The notes: generated by a model not told the origin, from the sequence alone. Counted from the stretch's first letter, positions 13,001 through 25,269 are shown. The stretch is 64,000 nucleotides of DNA from Membranipora membranacea (GCA_914767715.1 OU612065.1:33418001-33482000); one strand, 5' to 3'. Translations and numbers: made by a program.

Positions 13001-13687
13001 TGCCCTATAATATTAGGCAGTATCCACTTGCTCACATATAAACTCGTAAAAGCATGCCACAAATTTAATTTGTTAGTGTTAATGATAGTCTCATGGTGAT
13101 AGTCTCATTACCCCATACCAGCAAGTCAGTGGCCATGATTATACACCCGAGGTTGCTGGGGTTAGAACAATCAACCTTGAAACTTTCCCAAGTGGGACTC
13201 AAACCCACATAGCATGTGGCATCTAACGCCTCGCAGCGAATAGCAAGCAAACAATTGTACCAATTCACCAGCCCCAAAAGAATGGGTTGATGGCGTTTAT
13301 TTGAAAGCCTGTTATTCACTACTCGGAGTCATGCACTCTTAATCTACAGCATCGCCATTCCATCAGTACACATTAGCACTTGATTCCAGATCTGATTAAA
13401 ACTAAAACAGACAGCTTTCTTCTTCAATGTTTTCAGGTTTTTCTGCGACGGTTACACTTTGGCAGAATCGACCAGATGGATGTTCACCATTTGATGAATA
13501 TGGCTGTCCTTCTTCATATTGTGATAATAGATTGATGTCGTTTGCGACAGTCTTCTACCTGACCAGCTTCATACTGCTCATCCCACTGTGGCTCATCATA
13601 CTATTCTTTATACTGTCACTGTTTCTTCGTGATTTGGTGAGCTGCTATTGTTTTAAGTTAAAAGGGTCCCAGCGCCCGTGCCCGTAA
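10004..13687 (+). CDS. TMEM272-like four-pass membrane protein with two PPxY motifs
   Basis: Five exons join in phase: 10004-10121, 10882-11136, 11630-11695, 12364-12678 and 13437-13687, giving 334 residues. The start ATG (10004) is followed directly by MSNTLPPSYDDA. The cytosolic N-terminal third (1-125) is polar and Ser/Thr/Gln-rich and holds two PPSY motifs (residues 6-9 and 41-44), a form bound by WW domains such as those of NEDD4-type ubiquitin ligases. Four hydrophobic segments follow: exon 3 (YFMVGFIASIPASIALVVIG), two in exon 4, and a long one in exon 5. A CPxxxxI start of TM2 and a Cys-rich loop before TM4 fit the invertebrate TMEM272-like family. The C-terminus (RDLVSCYCF) is Cys-rich and could be lipidated. 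A gtgagc after RDL could be a donor to a further exon, but the frame also ends sensibly here. Function of the family is largely unknown. No disruption seen. Confidence 0.75.
12786..12950 (+). mobile_element. second copy of the 7.1-kb SINE-like repeat, in an intron
   Basis: About 160 bp resemble 7088-7253 throughout, including the head TCAGTTTTGGCAGCTTGCTG, a GGCCTCAC block and the tail GGCACCTTGCGTCCCT followed by a TTTAGGGG element. It lies between exons 4 and 5 of the TMEM272-like gene. I could not define flanking target duplications. Confidence 0.6.
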
Positions 13688-14870
13688 CTAGAGCGGTGGG
13701 AAACTGATGTAAAGATGGTTTACAATGAAACAAAGAAAAAATGAAGTAACAGTGATAATATGTTTAGACATAACTGTTGGAACAGGAAAAAGAAATGGAT
13801 TTATTGAGAAGATAAAGAGGCTGTTTTGGTCTCAAGTGAGATCCTTGTTCTTCTTACCTCTAACATAAACATTGCATTGGTTAATGGAGGAGATGTGGTT
13901 TATTATGAAGGAACCTTTTAAAACAGAATGAGACTTGTTTTCCATTACTGTCTTCCAAAATATTTTTGATCTACGCAATAATATTTAAAACAGTCAAAAA
14001 CAGATATTTTATATTTCAAATTATCATCACGAAAACAGTTTTAAAAAAATGAGCTTTTTCTCCTTGCTCCGTCAAAGATGAAAAGATCAGATAAATTGTC
14101 TGTAAAAGATATAACGTCTTTGATTTTTTTTTTTATGCCAACTTTTTGTGTTTAGAAAAAAACAGTATTGTAAACTCATTTATTGTTGATGTACATAATT
14201 TTGTGCTGCCGACAGCTGCTGTCGCCAAACTAGGCTGTATCCTTCCTGACCAAGTGGTCAGTAAAGTCAGCTTCAGGTGCACGTACATGGTAACTTAATC
14301 TGTGGGGACTGCAGCAGTGCTTGTACTGCATCTTGTTAACAGCAGAGAGTTTTCCCTTACAGACTTAACTCAGTCTTTGAGAAGTTTTGGAAAGCGGCTT
14401 TGCATAACAGAAATAAAAAACTCAAATTTTTGGCAAGGTCATTGCCGATGCTGATGTTAAATCGCCTGCCACCAACGCTCGCAACTGACCAAATGGACGG
14501 TTGCAATAATTCGTGGCTTGAAAAATACCTCCTCTGACCCATTATACCGAATGAGGCTCCACCTGACACCTCTAGCCTAAATCTGCATAAAAATGATTTG
14601 AAATTTTCATTAACTCTATAAACATGAAAATTAAAAAGACTTACCAATTTTGATACTTTATTTTTTGTTCATAAAAACCAGATATGAAAAAAGAATTTGT
14701 ATGCAATTTCTGTTTGTTCAAGAACATGAAAACCAGAAACAACATGCTATTTCTAATTTACACTGCTCAAAACAAAATCAAAAATTTTATATCTATTTTC
14801 ATTTTTTGACATTATTACTATCAAAAACATATGAAAATCTGGTAGTTTTTCTCGAAATTGTGATGATCAT
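13688..14870. other. 3' flank of the TMEM272-like gene, AT-rich
   Basis: Contains an AATAAA near 14401 that could serve as a polyadenylation signal. The rest is AT-rich and has short CTGCTGTCG-like motifs that recur near 15280, suggesting old repeat DNA. No gene found. Confidence 0.35.
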
Positions 14871-15058
14871 AAATAAAAGGATGAAAATCAAGTCAAAGTT
14901 TTGATCCTCGATTTTTCTTATTGTTCAAAATCAAAAACTGATGCGAAACCTTTTCTGGCATTCATGAATACCAGAAAAGGTTTCACATCAGTTTTTGATT
15001 TTGAACAATAAGAAGAAACGAGGATCAAGGCTTTGACTTGATTCTTATCTTTTTATTT
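14871..15058. repeat. long near-perfect hairpin, arms about 90 nt
   Basis: Sequence from 14871 to about 14961 is the reverse complement of about 14967-15058, with a tiny loop around catga. The pairing is strongest at AACCTTTTCTGGCATTCATG and its complement. It is AT-rich and codes for nothing. It could be a small foldback element or a cruciform-prone site. If transcribed it would form a long double-stranded hairpin. Confidence 0.8.
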
Positions 15059-15357
15059 TTGATGTGGAAACAGTAAATGAAATACAGGCTGATTTTGAAT
15101 TTTAGCTTCTTGGTAAATAAAGAAAAAAAGCTATTCTACTTGCTACTCCCTCACTACTAAGTCCTACTCACAAATCTTTCATCTCCAAAATTGAGCAAAT
15201 ACGTTTGCATATTATGTATATAAGCATGGCTTTTCCATATGTATTGGATAAAACACAAGGTTCTCAGCAGTTGACCAGCTGCTATCTTAGCTGATCAGGT
15301 CGGCTGCTTTAATCAGAAGGATGGAGAAATAAAACTCAGATTTTTAAGCGACCAAAG

Positions 15358-18213
15358 TATAAGGGGACTTAGTATCGTTTGTTTTTCATTTTAGCGCACT
15401 GATGCTAAAATATAAAAAACAACTTGTTTTTCGTTTATTGTTCCAAAACAACAAATCAAAATATGAATCGAGACAGTTTTTGTTTTTTGATTTTCTTATT
15501 GATGAAAACCGAAATATTGATATGAATCCTAATTTCATATTTCTACTTTGAATCACAGTTACAAAAATCAAACATTGCAAAAATAGCCTTAGTTGTTATC
15601 TTTCTCATGGGGATTTACTGGGGTTTGCATTTCTTGCCGCTACCGGATGCTGCCGCCAAAAACGGGATGTCTGCCCGAGGTTGGCACGCTGAGATAATTT
15701 GTCAAGTCAAGTCAGCTGCTATGAGGGGCTACTGTGTGGCTTGACTGCATTGAGTGCCACACAATGTATGTTACAGTGCTGGGGTGAAGATGTGAGGTAT
15801 TCGGCGCAGGTGCTTTGTAGTGAACTTTGCTGATGCTGTTGGGCTGCCGCCTGGTGGCTGCCGCTTGTTTGATGTCGATTGTACGTTAAGCTTGCTACCT
15901 CTGGTGGGTGTGCTGCCGCTGGTGTGTTACAGATGGTGTGTTACAGATGGTGTGCTCAGTATGCTGCCGCACACCAATGAGCGGCAGCACACCCAACAGA
16001 AGATATATGCTTAACTCACAATCGACAGCACATCAGCGGAAGCACATCACCATTTTACCAAACCTATGTTATGAAGAAAGGGTGGAGTTTTTGAATTTAT
16101 CCTCATTATGATTTTTTTTAAGAGAGCCAAGAGGCATTTTGTAGAAATAGCTGCTGATCAAACACACCCTCTTTTTAATTAATTTGGTGGCAGCCTCCTT
16201 CTAACTTGTCACTTCTATTCGCGATTTTGGATGGATAAGTTGCACAATAAGCCGCTTATTGCCAAAAACACTGCCGGTAAAAGGGAAGGTGATCAAAAAA
16301 TGATGATATGGTTTCAAACTGTCCAAGATCTGAAAGAGCATGTCACAATTAGTGGATCTACAACTTTACATGGGTCTGCTATCTTAACTAGTCGAGCGAT
16401 GGCCAACAACGGTTGCAATACCCCTTATATCACAGTGTATAACTAATCACCGTTCGTTGGATATTTCAAAGGTCTGTCTTGTGCTCACCTTATGAGTTTG
16501 GCTACTCAAACTCTGCAATCAGATTTATACATACCTTGGTCAGTTTTTTGTATTATATCATTGTGATATCTCAAATATTTAGTGAATGACCAACCTTATA
16601 AAAAGTGATAACACCGCAAAAAAAGGGAAAGTGATAAAAAAATGATGCATTGGTTCAAAACATCCAAAATCTGAAAGAACATGTCATCATTAGTGGATCT
16701 ACAAGTTTACATTGGTCTACTATCATAAGTAGCCGAGATATGGCCAACAACGGCTGCAATACCCCTTATATCACCTGTATATAATTATCATTGAAAGGAA
16801 CCTATTTTTTTAATTTTGCAGTCGCCTCGAAAACTGACTTCGAATGTTCTTATTGATCTGATTACTTTATGGTGGTTTTGTATTTTTTCCGCATTACATA
16901 CCTTTTTGATGATACTTGAAGGAGTTCAATTTTGCTTTACATGCTATATAAACTTAGAAAGACGATTTTTATGATACTATAAAGGAAACCTAAAAATACG
17001 CACTATTCGAAAACAGCACACTCAGAGCATTAAACACTGGTGTTATGCTAGGGGAGCGTCAATACAACATCACCATAAGAAAATCAGATCAGTACTAACA
17101 TTCGAAGCCTGCTTTTTAGGCAGCAGCAAAATTGAAAAAGTGGTTTCGTTTCAATGATAGTTATACACAGGTGATATAAGGGTTATTGCAACCGTTGTTG
17201 GCCATAGCTCGACAAGTTAAGATAGCAGACCCATGTAAAGTTGTAGATCCACTAATTGTGACATGCTCTTTCCGATTTTGGATAGTTTGAAACCATATCA
17301 TCATTTTTTGATCACCTATCCTTTTACCGGCAGTGTTTTTGGCAATTAGCGGCTTATTGTGCAACTTATCCATTCAAAATCGCAAATAGAAGTGATAAGT
17401 TAGGAGGAGGCTGCCACCAAACTAATTAAAAGGAGGGTGTGTTTGATCAGCAGCTATTTCTACAAAATGCCTCTTGCTCTGTTAAAAAATATCATAATGA
17501 GGATAGATTCAAAAACTCCACCCTTTCTTCATAACATAGGTTTGGTAAAATGGTGATGTGCTTCCGCTGATGTGCTGTCGATTGTGAGTTAAGCATATAT
17601 CTTCTGTTGGGTGTGCTGCTGCTCAATGGTGTGCGGCAGCACACTGAACACATCATCTGTAACACATCAGTGGCAGCACACCCACTAGATGTGGCAATCT
17701 TAACGTACATCAAACAAGCGGCAGCCACCAGGCGGCAGCCCAACAGCATCAGCAATATTCACTACAAAGCACTTGCATTGAATACCTTTAATCCCAAGCA
17801 CTGTAACATACATTGTGTGGCCCTCAACGCAGACAAGCCACACAGTAGCCCCTCATAGGCAGCTGACTTGACTTGACAAATTATCTCAGCGTGCCAACCT
17901 CAGGCAGATATCCCGTTTTTGGCGGCAGCATCCGCTAGCGGCAAGAAATGCAAACCCCAGTAAATCCCCATGAGAAAGATAACAACTAAGGCTATTTTTG
18001 CAATGTTTGATTTTTGTTACAAAGTTGAAATATGAAATTAGGATTCATATCAATATTTCGGTTTTCATCAATAAGAAAATCAAAAAACCAAAATTGTCTC
18101 GATTTTCATATTTTGATTTGTTGTTTTGGAACAGAAAACAAAAAACAAGTTGTATTTTGTTTTTTAGCATCGTGCGCAAAACTGAAAATCAAACGATACT
18201 AAGTCCCCTTATA
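15358..18213. mobile_element. 2.86-kb element with terminal inverted repeats over 1 kb long
   Basis: The left arm (15358 to about 16448) is the reverse complement of the right arm (about 17158-18213). The outer ends are TATAAGGGGACTTAGTATCG and its complement. The five bases caaag flank both sides (15353-15357 and 18214-18218), a plausible 5-bp target duplication. A small frame of about 70 codons starting MDKLHNKPLIAKNTAGKR is present in both arms (16231-16446 plus, 17161-17373 minus) and is decayed in a third, direct copy at about 16600-16790 in the central spacer. No transposase is recognised. Arm divergence is modest with small indels. The superfamily is unclear. Confidence 0.85.
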
Positions 18214-18218
18214 CAAAG

Positions 18219-20393
18219 CCTATATGGTGAATAGCTTATGCTAGAGCAATCGGGAAAATTCACAAAACAAATTTGAGTGTTGCATAAAATCAGAAGGACA
18301 TATCATGGTACAATTTTAAATTTTAAAACTTTTAACTCTAAAACTATGCCTCAGTATTTTTAAGTTCACACTAACTTTTTAATGTATACTGCTTGAGATA
18401 TATCCTTACATCATCAAACAAGTAAAAGTGAGCTTGTTCTTCTATTCACGTCGCTCAACATTTTCTCATGTAGAAATAACGTAATATATCGCCTTTTCAG
18501 TTTCTCAGGAACTACTTGTCTCATTTCAAAAATTCCTTCACTGACACTTTGCTAGTAGTCTGACTTGTGTTTAATATCGCAAATTTTTTTTAAACCGCAT
18601 GTTCCTAACTTGATTAATTGTACATTAACTAAAATACATTGAATACATAGGCAGCAATGTGCAAAATGATGCAGTAAATTACGTTATGCAAATGCGTGAT
18701 GAAAATCTAAGCAGTATTACATGCAAAGCACATTGTGTACAACAATGGATCACCTTTTTTGGGTGATTGTTTAGCATGGAAAGAGAAATGTTTATGCTCA
18801 TAACTTCTCTGCTACTGAATTTATCATCAAACGCCACGATAAAAACCTTGGAAATACTTTCTAGTTTAATGGAAGCTAGTGTGTATAACATGTTGTTTAA
18901 CCTATTTTCAGTTTTTTGGCTGGAAAAAAATGCATTTTTTTGACCAAATAAAGCTGGTTTAGCCACAAAAATCCAAATATCTCAAGATGTAAAGCCATAA
19001 TCAACAATCGCTTCGATCAAAACCTAGACAATCTCCTGTTGTTCATCATGCTGACAACAAATTTGACTGACATCTTTCTGAATTTCTGATTTTTGGCTGG
19101 AAAATTTTGACCTAAATTAGTTCTAATTTGGGTTATTATCTGTTACAGTTGTGACAACCAGGATCTGTAAGCCGGTAAGATTATTGATTGAAGTGACAGT
19201 ACAAGACCAAAATGGCATAATGAATTGGAGATTTTTGTTTCTTCATTATTGGGGTCGCATGTAATGAGGGGTCAGAAATGGCCCTATTACCATTGCAAAA
19301 ATCAATTACAAGTCTCGAAGACAGGAGGCCTAAAATCATAAAGTTTCACCAAAATATCACTCCTCTAGTTAGTGCCATGCCTCCTCTATATGGTGAAAGC
19401 ATAAACTAATCAAACCTCAAAAACAAGGCACAGAGAGAGCACAATTTAAAAAGGGCACTTTTTGCCCCAAAATAAACTTCCAGAGGTCGCTGCGACTCAA
19501 CGTCAAATATTTGGGAGGAATAAACTGTGAAAATAACTATTAGACATAATCACCAATACAATATTAAAAAGTTTCAAAAAGCGATATATCACCAGAGCCA
19601 GAGCATAAATACTGCGTAGATTTATGAGAAATAAATCTCAAATCATAACATTATTTCAAGCTTGTTAAATTATGTTGATTTTATTTTCCATGAATTATGA
19701 CCACTTTTGCAAGACGCAAAAGCAAAAAATAATATCGATACAATATGTAAAAAACATAACTTCGCTAACAATCGTCAAACTCATATAATCAAAAATCTTC
19801 ATCTACATGGCCATTGAAGGGTTTAAAGACAATAGACATACCTAACTTCCGGAAAGGTAATGCATTCAAAATAGTTGACATTCTTACAGCTAGTTGTCAT
19901 TTTGTGACCCAATTTTGTTTATTTTCTAGATTATGAAGCAATGTCCGTGGTCATGCTATGAATGAAGTGAGTTCACCTGATGGTGTCCTGACACATAAAG
20001 GAGGTCATCATTGGAGGACTGCAAATTTTACTCTCAGTATTGTCTTGCTGATCATTTGTGCTCAAAAAACTTAGTCAGATTATTTGTCGATCGTTTTTAT
20101 CAGTGGTCGATGTGAGAAAATCTTAAAATAATATTTATTATGAAACAATAAAAATATCAAATGTTGCAAAACTTGCATACACTGCTTTGATAACGCTGCG
20201 TCATGTAAGGATGTGTCGTATAAAATATTATCTCAGTCTTTGACTTAGGAATGGCTTTTGCTAGAAGAACTACCCTGTGAACAAGTTTCTATATTGAAAG
20301 ACAGTCTTCTACCAACCTAGAGGAAGCCCGCTCTGACACATTTGTATTACCATTTAAATGTGAGAGATACTTCTTGTTTGAGAGTGAAGGTGA
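18219..20393. other. gene-free AT-rich stretch
   Basis: I see no exon, RNA gene or defined repeat. Open frames here are short and compositionally random. Confidence 0.4.
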
Positions 20394-20893
20394 TTGTACA
20401 CAAGGGGTGCCCAACCTATGGCTCATTTTGGCTTTTTGGGTGGCTCATTTTAATATTTGCAAATTTCACATGCTTTTTGGCGCGAATTTCATGCATTCAA
20501 TTCATGCATGTACATTAAATGTATGTATAATGTATACAAGTTCATTGTACTGGGTGCCTGCATTGTAATATGTGTGTAGAGTTGTCTTCTTGCAGACTTG
20601 CCAACCTAAATTTTCCAAAATGCTTACAAAAATTTGCAAAAATGCTTACCAAACTCCAGGGCACCTTATATGACCAGAAATTGCCTCAAATTTTTTTTCG
20701 CGCTACGCGCATAATCTCATACAATGACTTTGCTTTGGAATTTTTGCCAACACTTATACATGAATGAATATGATACATATATATCACTGACTGTTTCCAT
20801 GTTGTCTACACGCGACGTGGTCAGCTCATTTGGTTTAATTGATTTTTGAAATGGCTCATGTGAGAGAAAAGGTTGGGCACCCCTGTTGTACAC
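20394..20893. mobile_element. hAT-type MITE with perfect 8-bp target duplication
   Basis: The element (20402-20885, 484 bp) is bounded by AAGGGGTGCCCAACC and the complement of CAGGGGTGCCCAACC. The octamer ttgtacac lies on both sides (20394-20401 and 20886-20893) without mismatch. Terminal inverted repeats starting CAGGGG with 8-bp duplications are standard for hAT transposons. The inside lacks a transposase, so the copy is non-autonomous. GGCTCATTTTGGC-type subterminal repeats recur several times. Confidence 0.9.
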
Positions 20894-21119
20894 ATTACTT
20901 GTCAATGTTGAGAGATAGTCTTTTTCTAACAGAATTCTTGTGAATATTCTGTTGACTCTTATAATTTATCACAAATCACAGAGTGGATTCAACATCAAAC
21001 TCGCAAATTTCTATTTGCAATAGACTCACACTTGAGACGCATTTGTTTTGCTTTATTTTGGTTCTGTATCTTTATGACAGCATAATTTGTGAGAAATTAG
21101 CCTGAATAACAAATTCCCA

Positions 21120-21715
21120 GATTTCTCGCCAGGAGTCTAATATATAGTTAAGAGGTGATTAACTGTCTACGGCCCTAGGGGTGTTTGAGCATAAGCCTGT
21201 TCCCACACAGCACAAATCTGTCTTATGTCTCATGTCAAAGAGCCTTAAGGGGTGAACGAAAGTATTGGGTGTTATTAATAGCAAATAAGAGGTGAAGTAG
21301 TTATATTTTGATTCAAACTGGTATTATCAACAGTTGGGTGGTATAACAATTATGAAATTACACTTACAGTGATGAGGTGTCAGAATAATTCCAATTTTAT
21401 CAGTGAATAATCGGTAAGGAAAGCATAATTTCTATATGATATAATAAAAGCCTATCACAACAAAATCTGCTTTTTGTTATGCAGGCTATATAAAGGTGGA
21501 ATAGCTGTCCCATGTCTCAAGTCAAAAACCCTAAGGGGTGAGTGAAAATGTTGGGTGTGATTAATAATAATTAGAAGGTGGACAAATTATTTAATAACAT
21601 ACTTAATCCCACTGACAGTGGATATTTATGTAGAATTATTCCAAATTTATCAGCGAAAAATTGGTCAAGGAAAACATTATTTTCCATATGATATTATCTT
21701 ATCATAGTGAGATCT
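21120..21715. repeat. tandemly duplicated upstream segment of the secreted Cys-rich gene
   Basis: About 21225-21480 and 21500-21715 are diverged direct copies. Shared stretches include ATGTCTCA.GTCAAA, AAGGGGTGA.(T/C)GAAA, TTGGGTGT.ATTAATA and AATTCCAA.TTTATCAG. A related sequence from about 21120 also precedes the decayed paralogue at about 27000-27150. The duplicates therefore probably carry promoter-proximal elements of this gene pair. Confidence 0.7.
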
Positions 21716-21733
21716 GGTAGTCGAGCACAAAGG

Positions 21734-21740
21734 TATAAAA
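21734..21740 (+). promoter_or_regulatory. TATA box of the secreted Cys-rich gene
   Basis: tataaaa stands about 70 nt before the initiator ATG at 21807, leaving room for a transcription start near 21765 and a short leader. Confidence 0.7.
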
Positions 21741-21806
21741 AGGTAAGTAGCTTGCTAATAATTTATACTTGTAGCAAGCTCACGCAACAGACACTCCTGA
21801 AGAATC

Positions 21807-23806
21807 ATGGTAAGTTCCTTTTTTTGTGGTAGAGTTTTGCCCAAACCATAACTTGATTGTAATTCAGTTAATTCAAATTATTTCGGAATCAGATTCAAAT
21901 TCATAAATTCAATTATTGGTGTCACAGTCGCAAGTAGCAATTCTACAAATTTTTAATTGTGAGCTTTAATTTGGAAAAGTTATATTTTGATTTCAGTCTC
22001 CTAATTTTGAGGAAACCATCCAATAGATCCATTGTTTTGCAATCAGAAAATGAATAGAAGCCCCCCCCCCTATTATTGGCTGATTGATTGAATGTTTGAT
22101 TAATTGATAAACTGAAAACTTTGAAGCTCGTTTTCTCAGTCAGATCATATGGTAGAATTTGCCGATGTTCCCTCAAATTTTTTTGCTATAATTTCAAACT
22201 GGTTCGAGCAAGGTTTATGATTATTTTTGTAGGAAAACTCACAAAATTTTGTACAAGATGGAATTAGAATCTCAATTTTTCGGTTGCCATGTTTTCCCTG
22301 TTTTCTGAGACCGCGCATCTTTCTATTTTTCTGGCTTCCTGTACAGACGTCACTCAGATGTGGGCTGAGTTTGTCAACACAAGACGTCATTTTATTTTTT
22401 AGGTTAAGCTGCTGGTATTGGTATTGGCCCTTGTGGTCCCACATGGCGTCAGCGGGTGTAAGTATATTTATTTTATTATTAACTTTATGACCAACATTGC
22501 AAAATAATCATCAAGCAATATTCTTGAATTTTTATTCAAATTTTTTGCCTGCATCGAAAAAATAAATTCTTGCATTGATCTCCATTGAATGGAGATTTTA
22601 GGATATTACTGTTATTTCATTCTTAATGTTATGATCATCTATATATTAAAATCGCTCGTCAATGTAAAATAGCATTGTTTTATTCTAATCAATATATTTC
22701 TTCTGTGTTAAGTTATACTCTTGCATCTCAGATATCAAACTTTGTTTTCCCGTTTGTAGGTAACCCCCACCCAGACACAACCACATCATCATCAACAACA
22801 TCAACAACTGAAGCACGTAGGAAGATCTATCAAGCACATTAGTTGTTCTTGTTTTCCTGTTTCGCTTTCCTAGTAACTTAAACTGGATTTAACATGTGAA
22901 GTTTTGTCAATCATAGTTTGGCACGAGAGATGAAATAGCAAATATCTAAATCTAATGTAAAAATAAAAGAGCAATTCAACAAAATGTTCATCTCTGTCCA
23001 TGTAAGTATTGTTGATTTATTCAGCGGGAGATGATTGCGTATGCATGGCAGGAAGTTTCTACACTCCAACTAGTGACTGTAGCGGTTTTATCCAATACAC
23101 TGAGGAAGGCAATCCCGGATCTGGTACAACAATACCTTGTGCAGCGGGGACTGCATTCGATGTTAGTTCATGTGTTTGTGCTAATGTTGGAACCTTCACA
23201 TGTCCTTCTGGATGCGGCGGCGGCGGTAGAAAACGCGGACGCAACGGAAATCGAAGTGACGTATTGGCCAAAGTAGGTTATTTTATATTATTTTATTCTC
23301 ATCGCGTTGATATTTTATGATAAACTATTAATCTATTTGGTGCATTTTATCAGCTACAGGTTTATTTTTATAATATTAACTTTCGATTTCAATATTTTAT
23401 CTCATGTACTTTGCTTAGAAATGATTGTTTCTATACACTTTTACTAAGTGTTTACTATTATAATTTATGGTTGTTATTATTATTATATTCATAGTGCAAA
23501 CACAAACTGTGCCCAAGACACTAAAAAATTAATTATTAAATAAATTAAAGATTAATATTCAATTAAACATCAAAACTTATACATTTTTTCAGCTGACTTA
23601 GCATGATTTTTCAAACATTCACATTTAATTCCAATGTTTTGCAGGCTATGAAGTCATACGAGGCTTACAAGAACGGTGATTATGATGCTATAGACATATC
23701 AGCAGTGAAGGCTTACATGGCAATGAAAGGTCTTAGTGTTGAAGAGCTGGCTAAGACAGTTGGCATAAGCCAAGAGGATGTTCAAACCCTTTACGCATAC
23801 ATGTAA
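21807..23806 (+). CDS. small secreted Cys-rich, chitin-binding-like protein
   Basis: Five exons join in phase: 21807-21809 (only the ATG), 22403-22457, 22760-22816, 23025-23272 and 23645-23806, giving 174 residues. Residues 1-19 are a signal peptide (MVKLLVLVLALVVPHGVSG). A Thr/Ser-rich mucin-like linker follows (25-37). Residues 43-102 are Cys-rich with the spacing C..AGSFYTPTSDC..PCAAGTAFD..CVC, resembling a peritrophin-A (type 2 chitin-binding) fold, although the usual Cys after the FxxY segment is absent. A basic stretch (RKRGR, 107-111) may be a proprotein cleavage site. The last 55 residues are an acidic, helical tail ending TLYAYM. The product should be extracellular; chitin binding is an inference. 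The tail is also kept in the diverged copy at 27.7 kb, so it is not chance. Intact splice sites and a TATA box suggest an active gene. Confidence 0.75.
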
Positions 23807-24135
23807 ATGAAATGCATGAAATGTGCTGCGAGTTCAAAATTCCATATAATAACGTTCAATCCAATGGTTAAGGTATATGTTGTAAAATGAAATGATCTTT
23901 CTTGATAACAACATCATTTGTGAGTCGATTGCTAATGAAGTTTGGTGTGACATTTTATTTCATTTTACCTATCGGGTTTTTGTTGAAATTGAACGTAAGA
24001 GACCTTTTACTGCTTTATATGATTGTATACTTATTGAGCTGTATTGAAATTGTTTATTTTTACAGTGTATACTCTGTTTATAAACAATTAATGCGAATCA
24101 AAAATTCAACAAATGTGCGAAAATACATCAATAAA
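23807..24135 (+). other. 3' untranslated region with polyadenylation signal
   Basis: AATAAA at 24130-24135 lies in a block (acatcaataaaagt) that is conserved after the decayed paralogue near 28020. The open frame at 23902-24168 inside it is therefore most likely untranslated. Confidence 0.65.
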
Positions 24136-24169
24136 AGTTTATGCATTATCAAAACAATTTTCTTTTAAC

Positions 24170-24788
24170 CAGCTGCTTTAATCCAGCTTGTTTCATAATT
24201 TGATATATCTTCTAAAACACAGTTGTCTAGAATGAATTTGGGTTTATTTATTCAGTTGACTTGAGTTTGAAGGCCTTAATGACGAATGTTATTGATTCAT
24301 TGTTAGGTTCATCTGTGGTCCATTATTGAGTTGTGAGATAACAGATGAAGGCGGCTGGCAGAGTTCCTCACGCTCTGACCGCAGTTGTCATCTATTGTGA
24401 ATATTTATCTTTAGATCAATGAGTTTGGAATGGATTGTATCAGACTAAGCGGTCTGTAACCACATACACAACAAATGTAAAATGTATACTGTTGGTAAAA
24501 AAATGTTGAAGATAGGGCTGGCAGGTGCCCTATATTCTTTTACTGAGGCTGTGAGGCACCCTATAGAAACTGGAATGCGCCCAAGAAGAGAGCAACAAAC
24601 AGCCTGAATATAACACATGCACTAAACAGTATTATGGTGTTCAGTGCCGTAAATTGATGTTCTTCACTGCACTGATTTTCTGGTGCGAGGAGACTCAGAG
24701 TCAATCCTTACGTAGGGGCTGTGGTCACTAAACAGCCTTTTGGAAGTGATATTAGCCGATAGGCTGAGATAAAAAATGTACCTTCTTA
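24170..24788. other. gene-free stretch
   Basis: No exon, RNA gene or repeat boundary recognised. Confidence 0.35.
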
Positions 24789-25012
24789 AGGTACAAACAC
24801 ACTGGCGAATTTTACAAAGCGAATTGGCAAAGCCAAACCTTAGCGAATGTAAGAAAACAAGGTTGTTATCATTTGACGCTGAGCAAATTCGTCCAAATAT
24901 TAAAATATTTAGATACTGAGCGAATTCGCCAGCGACACAATGGTTTTTCATCTAATGCAAACGTTTCGCCTTGACGCTTCGCTTTGTAACAATCGCCAGT
25001 GTGTTTCTACCT
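24789..25012. mobile_element. short MITE, 224 bp
   Basis: Inverted termini AGGTACAAACACACTGGCGA at the left and the complement of AGGTAGAAACACACTGGCGA at the right. Subterminal ACAAAGCGAA is also inverted, and GCGAATT/CGCCAG motifs recur inside. I found no convincing target duplication, so the superfamily stays open. Confidence 0.75.
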
Positions 25013-25269
25013 GTACTGAAATAACTGTAAATCATTGAACATCAAACGTCTTTTTAGTTCTAGGATAGATTGGTCATACTTATTCCACTGCCTTTTTGTG
25101 ATCTTATTACTTATTTTAGTTAAGTATCTCTTTGGCAAGTCCACTATGCAACACAATGATATGCAATCAAAGTTCCTAATTATGAATTGTGATAAAATGT
25201 TAACTCAAAATTTAAATAAACCTGAGCAGAGTCTGTATGTACCCTTTGAGTTTGAGCATGTGCAAGCTG

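Noticed and set aside
23720-23800. Helix-turn-helix DNA-binding domain in the tail of the secreted protein
   Set aside because: The match is only by eye over about 25 residues and the protein has a signal peptide; recorded as a helical tail only.
23902-24168. 88-codon hydrophobic open frame
   Set aside because: It lies in the 3' untranslated region of the secreted Cys-rich gene and overlaps its polyadenylation signal; the matching stretch after the paralogue is not open.
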